From: JAGOMW01 sp964596675
GTDB lineage: Bacteria; Patescibacteriota; Gracilibacteria; BD1-5; UBA2023
DNA length: 31,631 nucleotides
Assembly (NCBI GenBank): GCA_964596675.1
Contig: CAZQUZ010000011.1
Span: 1-31,631, forward strand
Direction: 5' to 3'
Below the pieces are notes generated by a model that saw nothing but the letters and a program-made list of their open reading frames with translations, made no database searches and was not told the DNA's origin. Positions 1 to 11,500 of this stretch are shown here, piece after piece; position 1 is the stretch's first letter; each line of letters begins with the position of its first letter. Made by a program: the position numbers and the translations under genes.

Positions 1-272
1 CTCTCACCTATGGTGACTATGATATCGCATATGAGCCTGTCTGGGCGATAGGCAGTGGAAGGATACCAAGTCTCATGGAAATATCTACTATCACCACTTC
101 CCTACGCGCTATAGTCTGAAATGCTGGTACACGCATCCTCTACGGCGGGAGCGTGAATGAGTCGAATATCGAAAATATATACAGTGAAACAGGAGTCGAC
201 GGATTCCTCGTAGGAGGAGCGAGTCTGGATGCAGAGAGATTCGGGAAGATGATAAAGATTGTTTCTGATTAA
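1..272 (+). CDS. tpiA: Triosephosphate isomerase, C-terminal part
   Basis: This is the last 89 codons of a glycolytic triosephosphate isomerase, which interconverts dihydroxyacetone phosphate and glyceraldehyde 3-phosphate in the cytoplasm. The reading frame begins at base 3 and the gene starts outside the window. Visible family motifs are AYEPVWAIGSG, which carries the catalytic glutamate, then RILYGGSVNESN (phosphate-binding loop) and GVDGFLVGGASLDAERF near the end. An in-frame TGA at 117-119 falls in IV-UGA-NAGTRILYGG and is read as Gly. The TAA stop at 270-272 overlaps the TAA of the convergent glycine-rich gene. Identification is firm from the motifs. Confidence 0.95.
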
Positions 273-1558
273 GGACCTACATTGGTAGATGGGAACTGGC
301 GAGTAGTACCTGGATATACTATACGGACAGCACCGTGAGCACCATGAGCACCTCTTATTGTACATACATTACTTTCATTTCGACCACCTCCTCATCCAGG
401 ATAACCACCACTACCAGGAATATTCTTAGTACAGCCTGGGCCTGTTGCAGATGCTCCTGATTGTCCACCATTTGATCCTCATCCACCTCATCCTCATGCT
501 AATCAGTTCACTCCTGTTATATAATTCGATCCATATAGTCCTATTCATCCTCAGCCACCAGCAGAAGACGTACATGTCCATTTACCACCGCCATGACCAC
601 CTCATGCACCGTCGATACCTGGAGCTACTGCTAATCAAGTGTAAGGATTTCAATTATTTGACCAACTTCATACACCACCAACTCACGAATAACCTCATGC
701 ACCTCATCCTCAAGCACTCCATCCTGTGCCACCATCAAATTTTACATCACCGATAGAATCTATTGCTTGTCATCAAAGACCTGAAACATTAGCCAGTCCG
801 AGAGATACTAAATTTGTTCTAATGTTTTTAACACCATTTGATGTAATACCACTTCTACCATTTTCTCAAGATGCTGCCTTTAATACAGTTGTACCATTTA
901 TTGTAAGTATCGAATCCGTGGGTTTTGGGCTAACAAAATCATAAAACGGAGCTGGATATCCAAACATTATAGCCAGAGTACTATTATTATTTCATGAAGT
1001 TCATCGACCTCAACATCCTGGATATACAACAATTATATCACCAGCAGATACTGGATAATTATTTATATATGCCAAAGCTCAGCCTCATCCGCTCTTTCCA
1101 TCTATCTGGCACGATCCTCCACCTCATCATCCAGCTCATACTGCAACTGCAGAAATAGAAGTAACACCAACCGGAACTATCCATGTAGTTTGAGGTGGGC
1201 ATATATTTGGATTTGGTATAGTTGGCGATGAAACTACTTCCCCGGCAATACTTCCACACAATCCCACTACGAGACCACTCGGTAAATTATCTCTAAAACT
1301 CACCCACTCTGTCATGGAGCCTGTAGGCACATGATATGAATATCCAATAGTAGAAGTAAGTCTTCGGCATCATTCTGGCGTCATGACTTCTTTCGAAATT
1401 CATGAAAGAGGACTTGTCCATCCATTTGCCTGAGACTGTACTACGGTGGAACTATTAGGAAAGAGTTCGCTGTAGTTAATAGTAGCATATATAGCCCCAC
1501 TCCCGAGTATAGATCAGAGTGATATCAAAAATATACGAGAAATATGATATTTTTTCAT
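269..1558 (-). CDS. Exported glycine-rich surface protein
   Basis: Read with UGA as Gly this is a 429-residue protein with no TAA or TAG until 269. The first ~25 residues are a basic-hydrophobic export signal (MKKYHISRIFLISLG...). The middle has the phrase WIVPVGVTSISAVAVGAGGGGG and the C-terminus ends in GAVRIVYPGTTRQFP, the typical opening and closing of the glycine-rich beta domain found in phage tail proteins and CPR surface proteins. Between them lie several runs of 4-8 glycines, many encoded by TGA. It starts 18 bases after the S74 gene stop, so the two are probably one operon. Likely an adhesin or surface fibre. No enzymatic motif is seen and the substrate is unknown. Confidence 0.85.
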
Positions 1559-1576
1559 AAGTATAAATAAACGATA

Positions 1577-2635
1577 TTATTTCTGGGAAAGTGTCACGAC
1601 CTGAGATTTTAGAGCATCTATCTCTTTCTGTTGTTCTTTTATCGCCTCTATCAGTGGTGCTATGAGGTTCGCATACTCTACAGACTTGATACCAGATGCA
1701 TCTGTATGGACAAGTTCTGGGTATACCTCTTCGACTTCCTGAGCGATGACTCCTATATCTTTTTGTCCTGTAGATTTCCAGTTATATGTATATCCATTCA
1801 GGGAGAGTATTTTCGAGAGAGAGCCTGAGAGTGGTGTGATATCCTTTTTTAGATTTTTATCAGACGAGTAGAGAAATCCCGTAGCCAAAACATTTCCGAC
1901 AACATGGAGTTTTTGTGTAGGAGCCGCTGTACCGATACCCACATTACCAGATATTATAGCCCCTGCTGCTGGACTCGCTGCGCCGCCATATCATACAGTC
2001 AGGCCTGCATTACTTCCGAGAAAATTATTGGTCCAGAAACTTTTCGAGTTAAACGTACGAACCCATGAAGCATCTATCATATAAATTCCTCATCAATATG
2101 TCTCACTATACCATCCTGTAGTTCCTCGACTTCTATACCATCCATTATTGATAACATCACTATTTACATCGAGCTTATAAGCAGGTGCCGATGTACCAAT
2201 ACCGACATTACCTGGAGTATTATAGTAGATATTCCCTGGTGATATACCTGACCACTGGGAAGCAGCGCCTGAAACAAGGGAATAAATAGGAGCACCTGTT
2301 GTAGGATTAAATGCTGTGACTGCTTGTCCTGCACCTCACACAGTAGAAGTCATAATAGCACCAAGAAATGTATTCATATTTCTACACCTAGACGAGAGAA
2401 AGGTAGTACCAGGATTTGTCTCGAATCATACGATAACAGCATTTGTACCACACGGGGATCCGGCAGTATTCGCGACTGAATATGTCTGATTCGCGATATT
2501 ATCAAAATATTGTGAAAAGTATCCACCACCTGGTACTCATACCGTAGGAGGCGAAGTAGGAACTGCTGCAGAGGCAGAGAGGACACTCTGTGAGAGGATG
2601 ATAAGTCCTGTGAGGAGAGGAAGAGAAGATTTCAT
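1577..2635 (-). CDS. Tail-fibre-like protein with peptidase S74 chaperone domain
   Basis: A 352-residue exported protein (signal peptide MKSSLPLLTGLIILSQSVLSASA). Residues ~160-245 carry two copies of the VGIGTxAPxxKLxV motif typical of trimeric fibre shafts. From about residue 258 a peptidase S74 intramolecular chaperone domain begins with SSDKNLKKDI and continues with GVIAQEVEEVYPELV and SVEYANLIAPLIEAI; a short coiled coil closes the protein. In characterised S74 proteins this domain drives trimer assembly and cleaves itself off just before the Ser of the SD motif (here Ser258). At least six in-frame TGA codons are read as Gly. It precedes the glycine-rich gene in the same operon. Function as a surface fibre or adhesin is inferred. 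Confidence 0.88.
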
Positions 2636-2720
2636 AAGAGAAAATTATGAATAATAATATATTACAGGATTAGACTATCACATATTACAGAATTATGCAA
2701 ATAATAGATAAAAACTTAAT

Positions 2721-2748
2721 TTGAGTTTTTTGCTTTTTTCCCTATAAT
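2721..2748 (+). promoter_or_regulatory. Promoter of the ABC-F gene
   Basis: TTGAGT at 2721-2726, a 16-base spacer and TATAAT at 2743-2748 match the -35/-10 arrangement seen at other genes here. The predicted transcription start lies near 2755, about 30 bases before the ATG. No Shine-Dalgarno sequence is seen. Confidence 0.6.
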
Positions 2749-2783
2749 TCTGGCGAAAAATATACTCCCTAAAATTATCCTCT

Positions 2784-3932
2784 ATGGCAAAATGAGATGT
2801 CATCATCCGATTCGATGAAGTGACCTATGGTTATATGGCNNNNNNNNNNNNNNNNNNNNNNNNNNNNNNNNNNNNNNNNNNNNNNNNNNNNNNNNNNNNN
2901 NNNNNNNNNNNNNNNNNNNNNNNNNNNNNNNNNNNNNNNCCGACGAATAATCTCGACACCGCAGGTATCTGGCATATGACGTCATTTCTCCAAAACTATG
3001 ACGGGACGGTGCTCGTCATCTCGCATGATGCCGAGTTTTTGAACTCGTTTACCGATGGTATCCTCTACCTCGACATCTGGACCAAGCAAGTCGAGCAGTT
3101 CGTAGGAGACTACCATGATGCTGTCGAGCAAGTAGAGCGCCGTATAGAAAATCAGAATCGTGAAAACTCTCGCCTCGAAAAAGAAATCCAAGCCAATAAA
3201 GATCAGGCAAATGTCTTCGCACATAAGTGAGGAAAGCTCCGTGCTGTCGCGAAAAAGATGGTCGAAAAAGCAGAAGAACTGGAAGCAAATAAATGAGATG
3301 TTCGCCGTGAAGATAAGACTATCCGAGATTTCAAGATACCGAACCAAGAAGGTATCGGTGGACAGATTATCCAGGTTACGAGCCTCCAGGTGATACGTCA
3401 TCATCATCCAGAAGAGATGGCAGTCGATGTCTCTCTCGGGAAAAATCGACACCTCCTCCTCTCTGGACCCAATGGTATCGGTAAATCTACACTCCTCGAG
3501 AGTATCGTGAACCGAACTGCAAAAGGTGTAAAAATCGGTGACAATGTAAAAATCGGCTACTACCGCCAGGACTTCTCGAATCTCGACTTTTCTCAGAAAG
3601 TGTATGACTGTCTCTTCGAGGCATCAGATAGAAAAATGCTCGACAAAGACCTCCGCTCTTTCGCAAGTGGATTTCTCATCACGGGTGAACTCATGGCAAC
3701 CCCTATCGGTGCACTCTCTGAGGGACAAAAGTGACTCGTCATGTTCGCGAAGCTCGCTATAGAGAAGCCAGGACTCCTCATCCTAGATGAACCAACCAAT
3801 CATATCAACTTCCGCCATCTTCCCATCATCGCCAAAGCACTCGATGAATATGAGGGCACGATGATCCTCGTCTCGCATATCGATGAGTTCGTCTGGCAGG
3901 TACGCATCGATGAATATCTCGAGTTAGAATAA
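2784..3932 (+). CDS. ABC-F family ATPase (interrupted by assembly gap)
   Basis: ABC-F proteins are soluble tandem ATPases that act on ribosomes. The gene starts MAK-UGA-DVIIRFDEVTYGYMA, then enters a 100-N gap that hides Walker A and the signature of the first ATPase domain. It resumes at PTNNLD (Walker B/D-loop of domain 1), followed by a charged coiled-coil linker (QVERRIENQNRENSRLEKE). Domain 2 has Walker A GPNGIGKST, signature LSEGQKG (its last Gly is a UGA) and Walker B LLILDEPTNH, with the switch His in LVSHIDEF. The usual LD after DEPTNH is IN here. Three or more TGA codons read as Gly. It is monocistronic, with its own promoter and terminator. Confidence 0.88.
2840..2939. other. Assembly gap of 100 N
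   Basis: A run of exactly 100 N inside the ABC-F gene. About 19 residues precede it and it resumes at the first Walker B, normally 130 or more residues later in this family, so the true missing length is probably near 400 bases, not 100. Confidence 0.97.
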
Positions 3933-3935
3933 TCT

Positions 3936-3968
3936 AAAAAACTCATCATGCTTCTGATGGGTTTTTTT
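3936..3968 (+). terminator. Rho-independent terminator after the ABC-F gene
   Basis: AACTCATCA and TGATGGGTT form a stem around a TGCTTC loop just after the TAA, followed by a run of T. The left side is A-rich, so it may work in both directions. Confidence 0.75.
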
Positions 3969-3981
3969 ATCTCGATGAGTA

Positions 3982-4009
3982 TTGCATTTGATTTTTCGCT
4001 TCGTATACT
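3982..4009 (+). promoter_or_regulatory. Promoter of the MarC-family gene
   Basis: TTGCAT at 3982-3987, a 16-base spacer and TATACT at 4004-4009. Only nine bases separate the -10 box from the ATG at 4019, so the mRNA would have a leader of about three bases or none. Confidence 0.65.
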
Positions 4010-4018
4010 TGATTTACT

Positions 4019-4669
4019 ATGACATTTATGGACTTCTCACTCGACCCCAGACTCATCGGCATCATGCTCATGGCGCTTATAGCCCTCCTCGAGCCACTCA
4101 CGACACTCTCGTTCTATGCGAAGCTGCACCCCGATGCGACACGCAGAGAGTATAAAAAAGATGGTGCTCGGCTCGGGCTCGTCATATTTATTGGTATGAT
4201 GGTGACATTTTTCGTCGGGCAATATATGCTCGCATTTTTCTGACTCCAGACAGAGTACTTTCGTATCGCTGGAGCGGTGGTGTTATTTTTTATAGCGTTC
4301 TCTATGGTACGCGGTGAAGAGGCTGATGCGACGAAGATAAACCCTGTCGAGTGAGATCATATCATCCACGAATACCTCAATAAATGACTCATCATCCCGC
4401 TCACCTTTCCTCTCACATTCTCTGCACCAGGTATGGCATATGTCATCTCTATGCATGGGAACGGTATCGCCAATAGTCTCGTCAGTATCACGCTCGCGAG
4501 TGTCATCACAGGACTCATCGTCATGTTCGGGGGACGAATACTGAGAAAACTCGGCGAAGTCGGCACACACCTCATTATCCGTATCCTCGGACTCTTTCTC
4601 ATGGCAGTCGCGATACAGACACTGGGTGAGATGATATTTACCCTTATAAAAAGTAACTTCGGTGCATAA
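4019..4669 (+). CDS. MarC-family inner-membrane protein
   Basis: A 216-residue polytopic membrane protein, about the usual length for the MarC/UPF0056 family (~200-220). Hydrophobic segments are evident at residues ~9-30 (LIGIMLMALIALLEPLTTLSF), ~48-75, ~80-98, ~125-145 (IIPLTFPLTFSAPGMAYVI), ~150-170 and ~185-210. The PLTFPLTFSAPG stretch matches the family's conserved Pro/Gly-rich helix repeat. Three in-frame TGA codons are read as Gly (FF-G-LQ, VE-G-DH, NK-G-LI). The family's transport role is not established; an early link to antibiotic resistance was withdrawn. Its TAA overlaps the next ATG (TAATG), so the GIY-YIG gene is probably co-transcribed. Confidence 0.85.
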
Positions 4670-4705
4670 TGCCCTACTCTATCTACATCGTGAGGTGTGC
4701 TGATG
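4669..4705 (+). CDS. GIY-YIG endonuclease-like protein, N-terminal fragment
   Basis: Only twelve codons are visible before the gap: MPYSIYIVRCAD. This is the standard opening of short single-domain GIY-YIG proteins (YhbQ type), where YIVRCADG precedes the YTG half of the motif. Such proteins are usually 80-100 residues long. The ATG overlaps the TAA of the MarC-family gene by one base. The rest lies in the gap, so nothing can be said about the catalytic residues. Confidence 0.6.
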
Positions 4706-4805
4706 NNNNNNNNNNNNNNNNNNNNNNNNNNNNNNNNNNNNNNNNNNNNNNNNNNNNNNNNNNNNNNNNNNNNNNNNNNNNNNNNNNNNNNNNNNNNNNN
4801 NNNNN
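4706..4805. other. Assembly gap of 100 N
   Basis: Exactly 100 N separate the start of the GIY-YIG gene (+) from the aminotransferase (-). About 70-80 residues of the former and ~65 of the latter are missing, so the true gap is probably over 400 bases. Confidence 0.97.
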
Positions 4806-5506
4806 GGTATCCCCATATCAGAAGCGAGCTCGAGGAGAGTACGACGATTTATCCCCTCGAGGATATCACTCTCGACACTCGGTGTGATGAGTACACCATC
4901 GCGTACGATGAATATATTCGCCGCGGAGAGCTCAGCGACATGACCCGTGATATCGAGAAAAATCGCATCATCATATCCACTATCGAGTGCATCCTGTTTC
5001 GCGAGGACACTATTCACGTATCCACCATTTACCTTTGCTCGTGATGGGATAGCGAAGTCAGGATTTCGTCGCCATGGAGACGTCTTTAGGCGCATGCCAT
5101 CCTGAGGTACGATAGAGGCAGCCTCATAGAAAAACACTGAGAGTATCGTATGGAGTCCGCGACTCTTCGTCCCTGGGACGAGTGCATCGACATGGATAGT
5201 CACACGAGCAAATACATTTTCTCAGATATTATTCGATCGGATGAGGTCCGCTATCATCGTGAGAAATACTCCCTCATCTCGCACGATATCTGGGAGCTCT
5301 ATCCCCATGAGCTGAGCCGATGAGGCGAGCCTCGCGAGGTGCTCAGAGAGTCGAAATACCGAGCACTTCCCTCCTGACATGAGTATCGGAAATACGGTAT
5401 ACACAGAAAGTCCATAGAGCACCGCAGAAGATGCGATATGGAGTGTCGCCTCCTCACTCGGTATGATGCGGTCACCATGGTAGATGTATGGATAGATATG
5501 TGCCAT
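4806..5506 (-). CDS. ilvE: Class IV aminotransferase, probably branched-chain (3' end in gap)
   Basis: A PLP-dependent fold-type IV aminotransferase, most like IlvE, which transfers the amino group between glutamate and branched-chain 2-oxo acids. About 233 of the expected ~300 residues are visible. Landmarks are the N-terminal YPYIYHGDRIIPSEEA, the PLP lysine region SRAKVNGGYVNSVLAKQ, GHVAELSAANIFIV (the usual SEGxGxNxF is changed to AELSAANIF), and EGINRRTLLELASDMGI near the gap. One TGA is read as Gly (NNI-G-ENVF). A TATAAT lies 11 bases before the ATG without a Shine-Dalgarno sequence. D-amino-acid aminotransferase or aminodeoxychorismate lyase are less likely alternatives. Confidence 0.8.
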
Positions 5507-5560
5507 AAGAGAGGATGATTATATCCATCTCATCATAGAGAAATGCTATAAAAAGCAAGA

Positions 5561-5590
5561 AAATACCCTCCATGAGAGAGGGTATTTTTT
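5561..5590 (-). terminator. Bidirectional hairpin terminator after the DUF11-sortase gene
   Basis: ATACCCTC at 5563-5570 pairs with GAGGGTAT at 5578-5585. A T run follows on the plus side and TTTTC on the minus side. It lies 5 bases beyond the stop of the giant minus-strand gene and before the aminotransferase. Confidence 0.75.
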
Positions 5591-5594
5591 ATGA

Positions 5595-8500
5595 CTACTG
5601 TGCAGCACGGACGGTCTGATATGCTTTCGCAATCTTATAGAGGAAATACTGTCGAGCTGGTGTGATATCCTCCGTTTGGAGTGTTTCATACTGGGCTTCG
5701 AGGGTAGTTTTTTGTACGAGTGGTGTCATTTTTTTCAGATTTCGGAAAAATGTATCCACCTCTTTTTTCTCAGCTACACTGAGACGAGTCCCATAGAGAA
5801 CAGTCTCGAGAGTCGGCTTCTCTTCATCGATATATTTCGCCTTTACGGTCCAGCGACCAGTGATACCACCTATAGGAGTACAGGTAAAGAGAGTGAGATT
5901 CTTACCGATACCAGGCGCGAGGATAGATGTATCCTTGGCTGGGGTGTCATATGATGCCTCGACGATATATCGATACTTTTGGTATGCACCAGAGCTGAGT
6001 TTTTTATAGACCCAGATTTCTTCACCGACTTCGAGCTCGATAATCTTCTGGAAGTGTGTCTTATATCGACCACTATCAGACGCATAGTATGATGAGTGAC
6101 CGAAGATGACAGTATTTCCGACGGCACCATATCCGGCATTATTCGTACCCGGATAGACGAGGACACCATCTTTGAGGTGATTATTTACATTGATTTCTCT
6201 GCCATTCACGAGCTTCGCATAGTCAGTGCTTCATGAGGCGACTGTATTTATCGGTGTGATCATGCCATTCGATGGGAGGACGATATACTCATCACGATTT
6301 CTATCCATGACTGGGAGATTCTCGAGATATGATGTGAGCGTGCCACCTCCGAGTGCGAATGTCGGAGCATCGACTGAGAGTTTTGCATTAAAGAATTTTT
6401 TTACGCGGTCGAGGATATTTTTCCCGGTTTGTGGAAGGATCTTCGGATACTGTATACCGAGGACTCCAGCCGTGAGCTCATCACGCACTATTCTCTGATA
6501 TTGTGCCATTTTTTCGAGATATTCACTATAGAGGGCATCGAGCGGAGTTTTCGGGAGAGTGATATCTTTCTCTATAGATTTTTTTGGAGTCTTTGCTTTC
6601 GTCACTCCAGGAGTCTCTACAGGAGTGAGAGGACTGAGTGGTGTATGTGCAAATACTGGGGTATCCTTACCACCGCCCGTACTTCCGCCACCGCCACCTC
6701 CAGCACCGATGAGTGGTGCATAGTTCACGATGATGAGAGTATTACTGAGAGTATCCGTCGAGACTCACTCAGCCGCGGTCGCCTGTATCTGTGATGTGAT
6801 CGTCGTACCGACTGGTCCATCGGCTCGAGAGTCGAGCTCTATCGTCTCAGTATGACCGACTGGAAGTGTCGGGATGGTAAATGTGATGATGTTATTCACA
6901 CTATCGATGATCACTGAGCCTGTATCGATGAGTGTACCCGTCTGGAATATCACACTTCCAGTAAATACAGAGCCTGTATTCCATGCGAGAGTGACAGAGA
7001 CATTTGTACCAGTGGCCGTTCCACTATTCGTCAGGGTGAAGATATGATGTATGGAGTCCTGACGATAGAGAGGTGCTCAGGCAGTATCTATCTCGAGGGC
7101 TGTCGAGACGAGACGAGGAGCATCTATCTGGACCGGTACGGATGGATAGCCTCCACGAGCTCACTCTACACTATCGCCGACCGTAGCCGTCGTCGGGATG
7201 ATGGTACCTGGGACGACACTCGTGAGTGCTGTCACCTCATAGACGATAGTACGAGACTGCCCGACAGGGATAGAGATACCAGTGACAGAGAGATATCCTG
7301 CACCATGAGCTCCGCCGCTCGCTGTAGAAATATCTGTAGCACCTGGTGGGAGAGATATCATTGTGAATCCTGTGAATCCGCTCGGGATATCGAGTGTGAC
7401 TGGGATACCTGAGAGAGGGACACTTCCAGTATTGGTAAGGGTGATCGTATATCGAAATACATCTCCGATAATACCTACCCCACCATTCACGTCGAGGACA
7501 CTGATACTTTCATCGAGGAGAGAGAGCATGAGGGTAAAAGCAGTCGATTTATTGGCATCGATATAGTCATTCACTCCACCACCACTCGTACGTTCTGTAT
7601 TGAGGATATTGAGTGTACTACTCGTATAGACACCTGCCTCAGATGTATAGGTCACGGTACCAGTGAGCGTATGCATGCTTCCATTTGTTGCTGCATTATC
7701 TATAGAACCAAAGATAGTGAAAGTAAGAGGATTTCCTAGATTTACTGGAAGTGATGATATTATAAAATCATTTCCTACTCGTGTTAATCAGGCTGCACCT
7801 CCAGAATTCGTGATACTGAGAGTCCCCGTATATGATACGAGCATCGGGAGGAGTGTCGTGAGGTCGATATCATAGGCGGTAGCCGTTCCGGAATTTGTCA
7901 GAGTAAATGTATATGGAACTGTAAATCCATCCGTATAGCTATTCGAAACCGAGAGGATGAGGTGTGGCTCGATGAGGGTGATCGGGAGAGAGGTTCCATT
8001 TTTTATGATGGCACCACTATTATAGTTCGCAGTCACCGTATGTGTCTTCGTATTTCCATTATTGGTATCGACACTATTCATGACGACGGCATCATATTCG
8101 ATGACGATAGTTTCTGTATTTCCATTATCGACATCAGTGTTTACGATATCCGTAAAGGCATAGGTAGCGACTTGGGTCTGTCATGCGAGGATACTATCAG
8201 AGTCTGGAGAGATGACCGGAGTCACTGTGCCACTATAGCTCAGTGCTGGACTCTCTGTGATCGTGATACTTCCTGGGATGAGAGCCATACCTGTCGGGAT
8301 GGTATTCGTGACGGTGAGGCTCGCAGTATTTCCCTCAGAGACTGGGACGATTATCTGATAGTGGACGGTATCTCCGATTTTTGTAGCCTCAGGAGAGACA
8401 CGATTGATGACGATAGCTCCACTATTTATGATATTGATATAGTCTGTATCGACTGCACTATAGCTCCGCTCACCTTCGACTGGTGTCCCTGGATATGATG

Positions 8501-11500
8501 TATAGATGATGCTCGATGTTCCTGTGAGGATTTCTCATGCGGTGACATTCGTCGCGATGATAGAGTTATAGGTATAGGTACGAGTTTCTCCTGGCGTGAG
8601 TGTACCGATGCTGATAGTTCCACTGTATCCACCATCTGGACTCGTCTTTCCGGCAGCGATATCAGTGAGTACCACATCATATGCTGTGACGGAACCGATA
8701 TTTTGGACCGTGACCGTCGTAGGGAGACTATCTCACGCATCACCAGTATTGGGTGCGTAGACCTTCGTGACAGTGAGTGTCGGCTCGACGACATCGATAG
8801 CGGCTGGTCCTGCATTTCTCGATGCGGCACCATATGAGACCGTGACATTCGAGTTCTTTACAGTTCCAGCAAGATTGGCCCCATTATTCTGGAGTACTGC
8901 CTCTGTACGGAGAGTCACGCCAGAGCCAGCACCGAGGCCAGTATTATCGACATCACCGAGTGAAAATGTGATGACATTATCAGGAGTGATAGTGATATTC
9001 GAGAGTGTATGAGACTTTATACCGTCGATGAGGATGGTACCCGAGAGGAACTTCATCCCTACTGGGAGAGTCTGTGTGATAGTAAATCCTGTAAATGTAG
9101 ACTGTGGTACGGCGATGACCGTATCATAGGTCACACGCTCTCCGATAGCGACATCCGAGAGTGCTCCACTAAAGAGTACGCTCGTCGTATCACCGAGATC
9201 TGTAGCAATAACCGTATGGGCGAGAGCAATATCAGTAATGCTAAAGTTCGCATTACCAGAAAGCGCACCCGTCCACTCATACAGAGAGGCATCATCATCG
9301 AGGGTATCATAGATACCAGAGACATTGTTCGTGAGTGACTCATTCGGTGCTACTGCTGTAGTAGGAGTCGCCTGGAATGTAAAGCTCTGTCCACTCGATG
9401 TCGTGAGCGTATCGAGCCCGAGACCCGTCGTGAAGAGCTCATTTTCTGTACCAGAGAATGTACCGACCACGAGACTTCCTGTGACATACTGGAGCTTCGA
9501 TGGGAGGATATCTTGTACTATTATATCATATGCATGTGCGGTAGTGCTCGTATTATTTACTGTGACGGTGTAGTTCACGACCGTACCATACTGTCAGATC
9601 GTCGGTGTCGCTGTCTTCGTGAGTGTGAGTGTCGGCTTTCGGACATTCACATTCAGGGCCGATGGTGTAGAAGTCGATGAGTATGAGAATGTCCCATTAT
9701 CACTATAGTTTGTTCCTGCGGTGGCGTTTTTATTTACCCGGTAGGTCGTATCGATGATGATGGTCTCGAGAGTCACCGTACCAGTATCTGTATTTACGAT
9801 AGTACCAAATGGTACGGTCACACCAGAAAAACTCGTGCCCGTCGAGAATGTGAGAGATCCACTATAGGATACGACACTTCCTGAGAGAAATGTGAGATTC
9901 GCATTATTGGTCTCACTGTAGGTCGCGGCGTTTAGGGTTCCCTGTGGGACCGTGATGATGGTACGATACGTCACTTCTTCACCGACATAGAGATTATTTG
10001 TCGTACTATCTGTCTCAGAGGTCGCATATACCGAGCGAGAAAGTGTCGGTGATTTTACCGTGACATTCGCACTGGCCGTGAGATGTCCGAGGTTATTCAC
10101 TCCATTCGAGAGAGCACCAGAGCTCGCATAGTAGTCGAGAGCTACTGTATTGGTGCGAGTAGCGCCACCCTGTATGACGAAGCTTGTATCTGGAGCGAGG
10201 GTATATCGGATAGTGATGATATTTTCTCGGATAGTCGGAGTACCAGTATCATCGAGTGGGATGAGACTCCGAGGACCTGCAGCACCTCCAGTACTAAATG
10301 AGATAAAGAGTCCTGTACCTACCTGTGTGATAGCACTATTCGGGAGATCTACGACTGCACCACTCGCCATGATAGATCCAGAGAGGAGGGTCATGTTCGC
10401 CGGAAGTGTGTCGATGATATTCTCGAGAAATGCTGGAGCAGATCCAGTATTTGTGATGGTGACGCTATAGTCTATCTGTTTCGCCGTTTCGATATTCGTC
10501 GTTCCAGATGCGACCTTTGTCACGGTGACACTCGGGAAGTTCACATCGAATGGGATATTCATGATTGGGAGTGGATTCGGTACTGCAGTATCGTCATTAA
10601 ATGAGCTATATGCGAAGTTTGTCAGTGGTATAAGTCCTGTAGTGGGCACTCATCCAGCTGGCTTCTGTGCGAGGACATCGACCGTAAACATGATGGCAAA
10701 TGTCTTTTTTCCTCGTCCATTCCCGAGTGAGAATTCGAGATTATTCGCTCCCGTCGCCTGTATCCATGGAGCATTTGGATAGATAGTCCCTGCCAGTGCG
10801 AGCGTGTTAAATGTCGCCGCTGGAGTAGTGCCGTCTTCAGTATTAAAGAGGACTCATGAATTATAGATATCTCTGAGACCTGCACCAGTCTGGAAAGCGA
10901 AATCATAAGCACTCGTATTTGGTCCTGCGAGGAGCGGAAGTGCATCGATGACTTTCGGACCGAGAAAGTCTACTTCTGGGAAGTCCATCGTCACAGCAAA
11001 TCTGAGATGAGAACCCGCTGGGACACTCGTCGGGAGTCCAGTACTCCAGTCATAGACAGTCCCGGTAGGAGTCGTGATAGAGATGAGGTGTTTTTTCGTC
11101 GTCGGGGTCGGAGCAGATATGGTCGCTGTCACATTATCGATAGAAACAGTCGTATCTATGATAGATGTATCAGTCTCACCCCACTCTCCTGAGAGTCCAC
11201 CATCTCCTACCGTACCGTAGAACGATGCAGTATTTACGAGGGTTTCTGTATTTTCATACTGAGTATCACCAGCTCACTCATATGCACCATCGACGACCGC
11301 CTGGTAGACGATAGTCGCTGTCGCATCTGCTCAGATGACTCATGAGTTCAGTCTCCATGTGATGGTGGTATCACCATCTGTGTTCGTATTCGTAGAAATG
11401 AATGTGAGTGGTGTACCACTCGTGACAGATGAACTCAGTTCACCAGAGTAGGTCATACCATCTGGGAGGATATCCGTGATATAGGTACCACTTCCATTCG

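Noticed and set aside
445..944. Plus-strand ORFs of His/Leu- and Ser/Pro-rich composition
   Set aside because: They are shadows of the glycine-rich gene on the minus strand; their composition reflects the complement of Gly codons.
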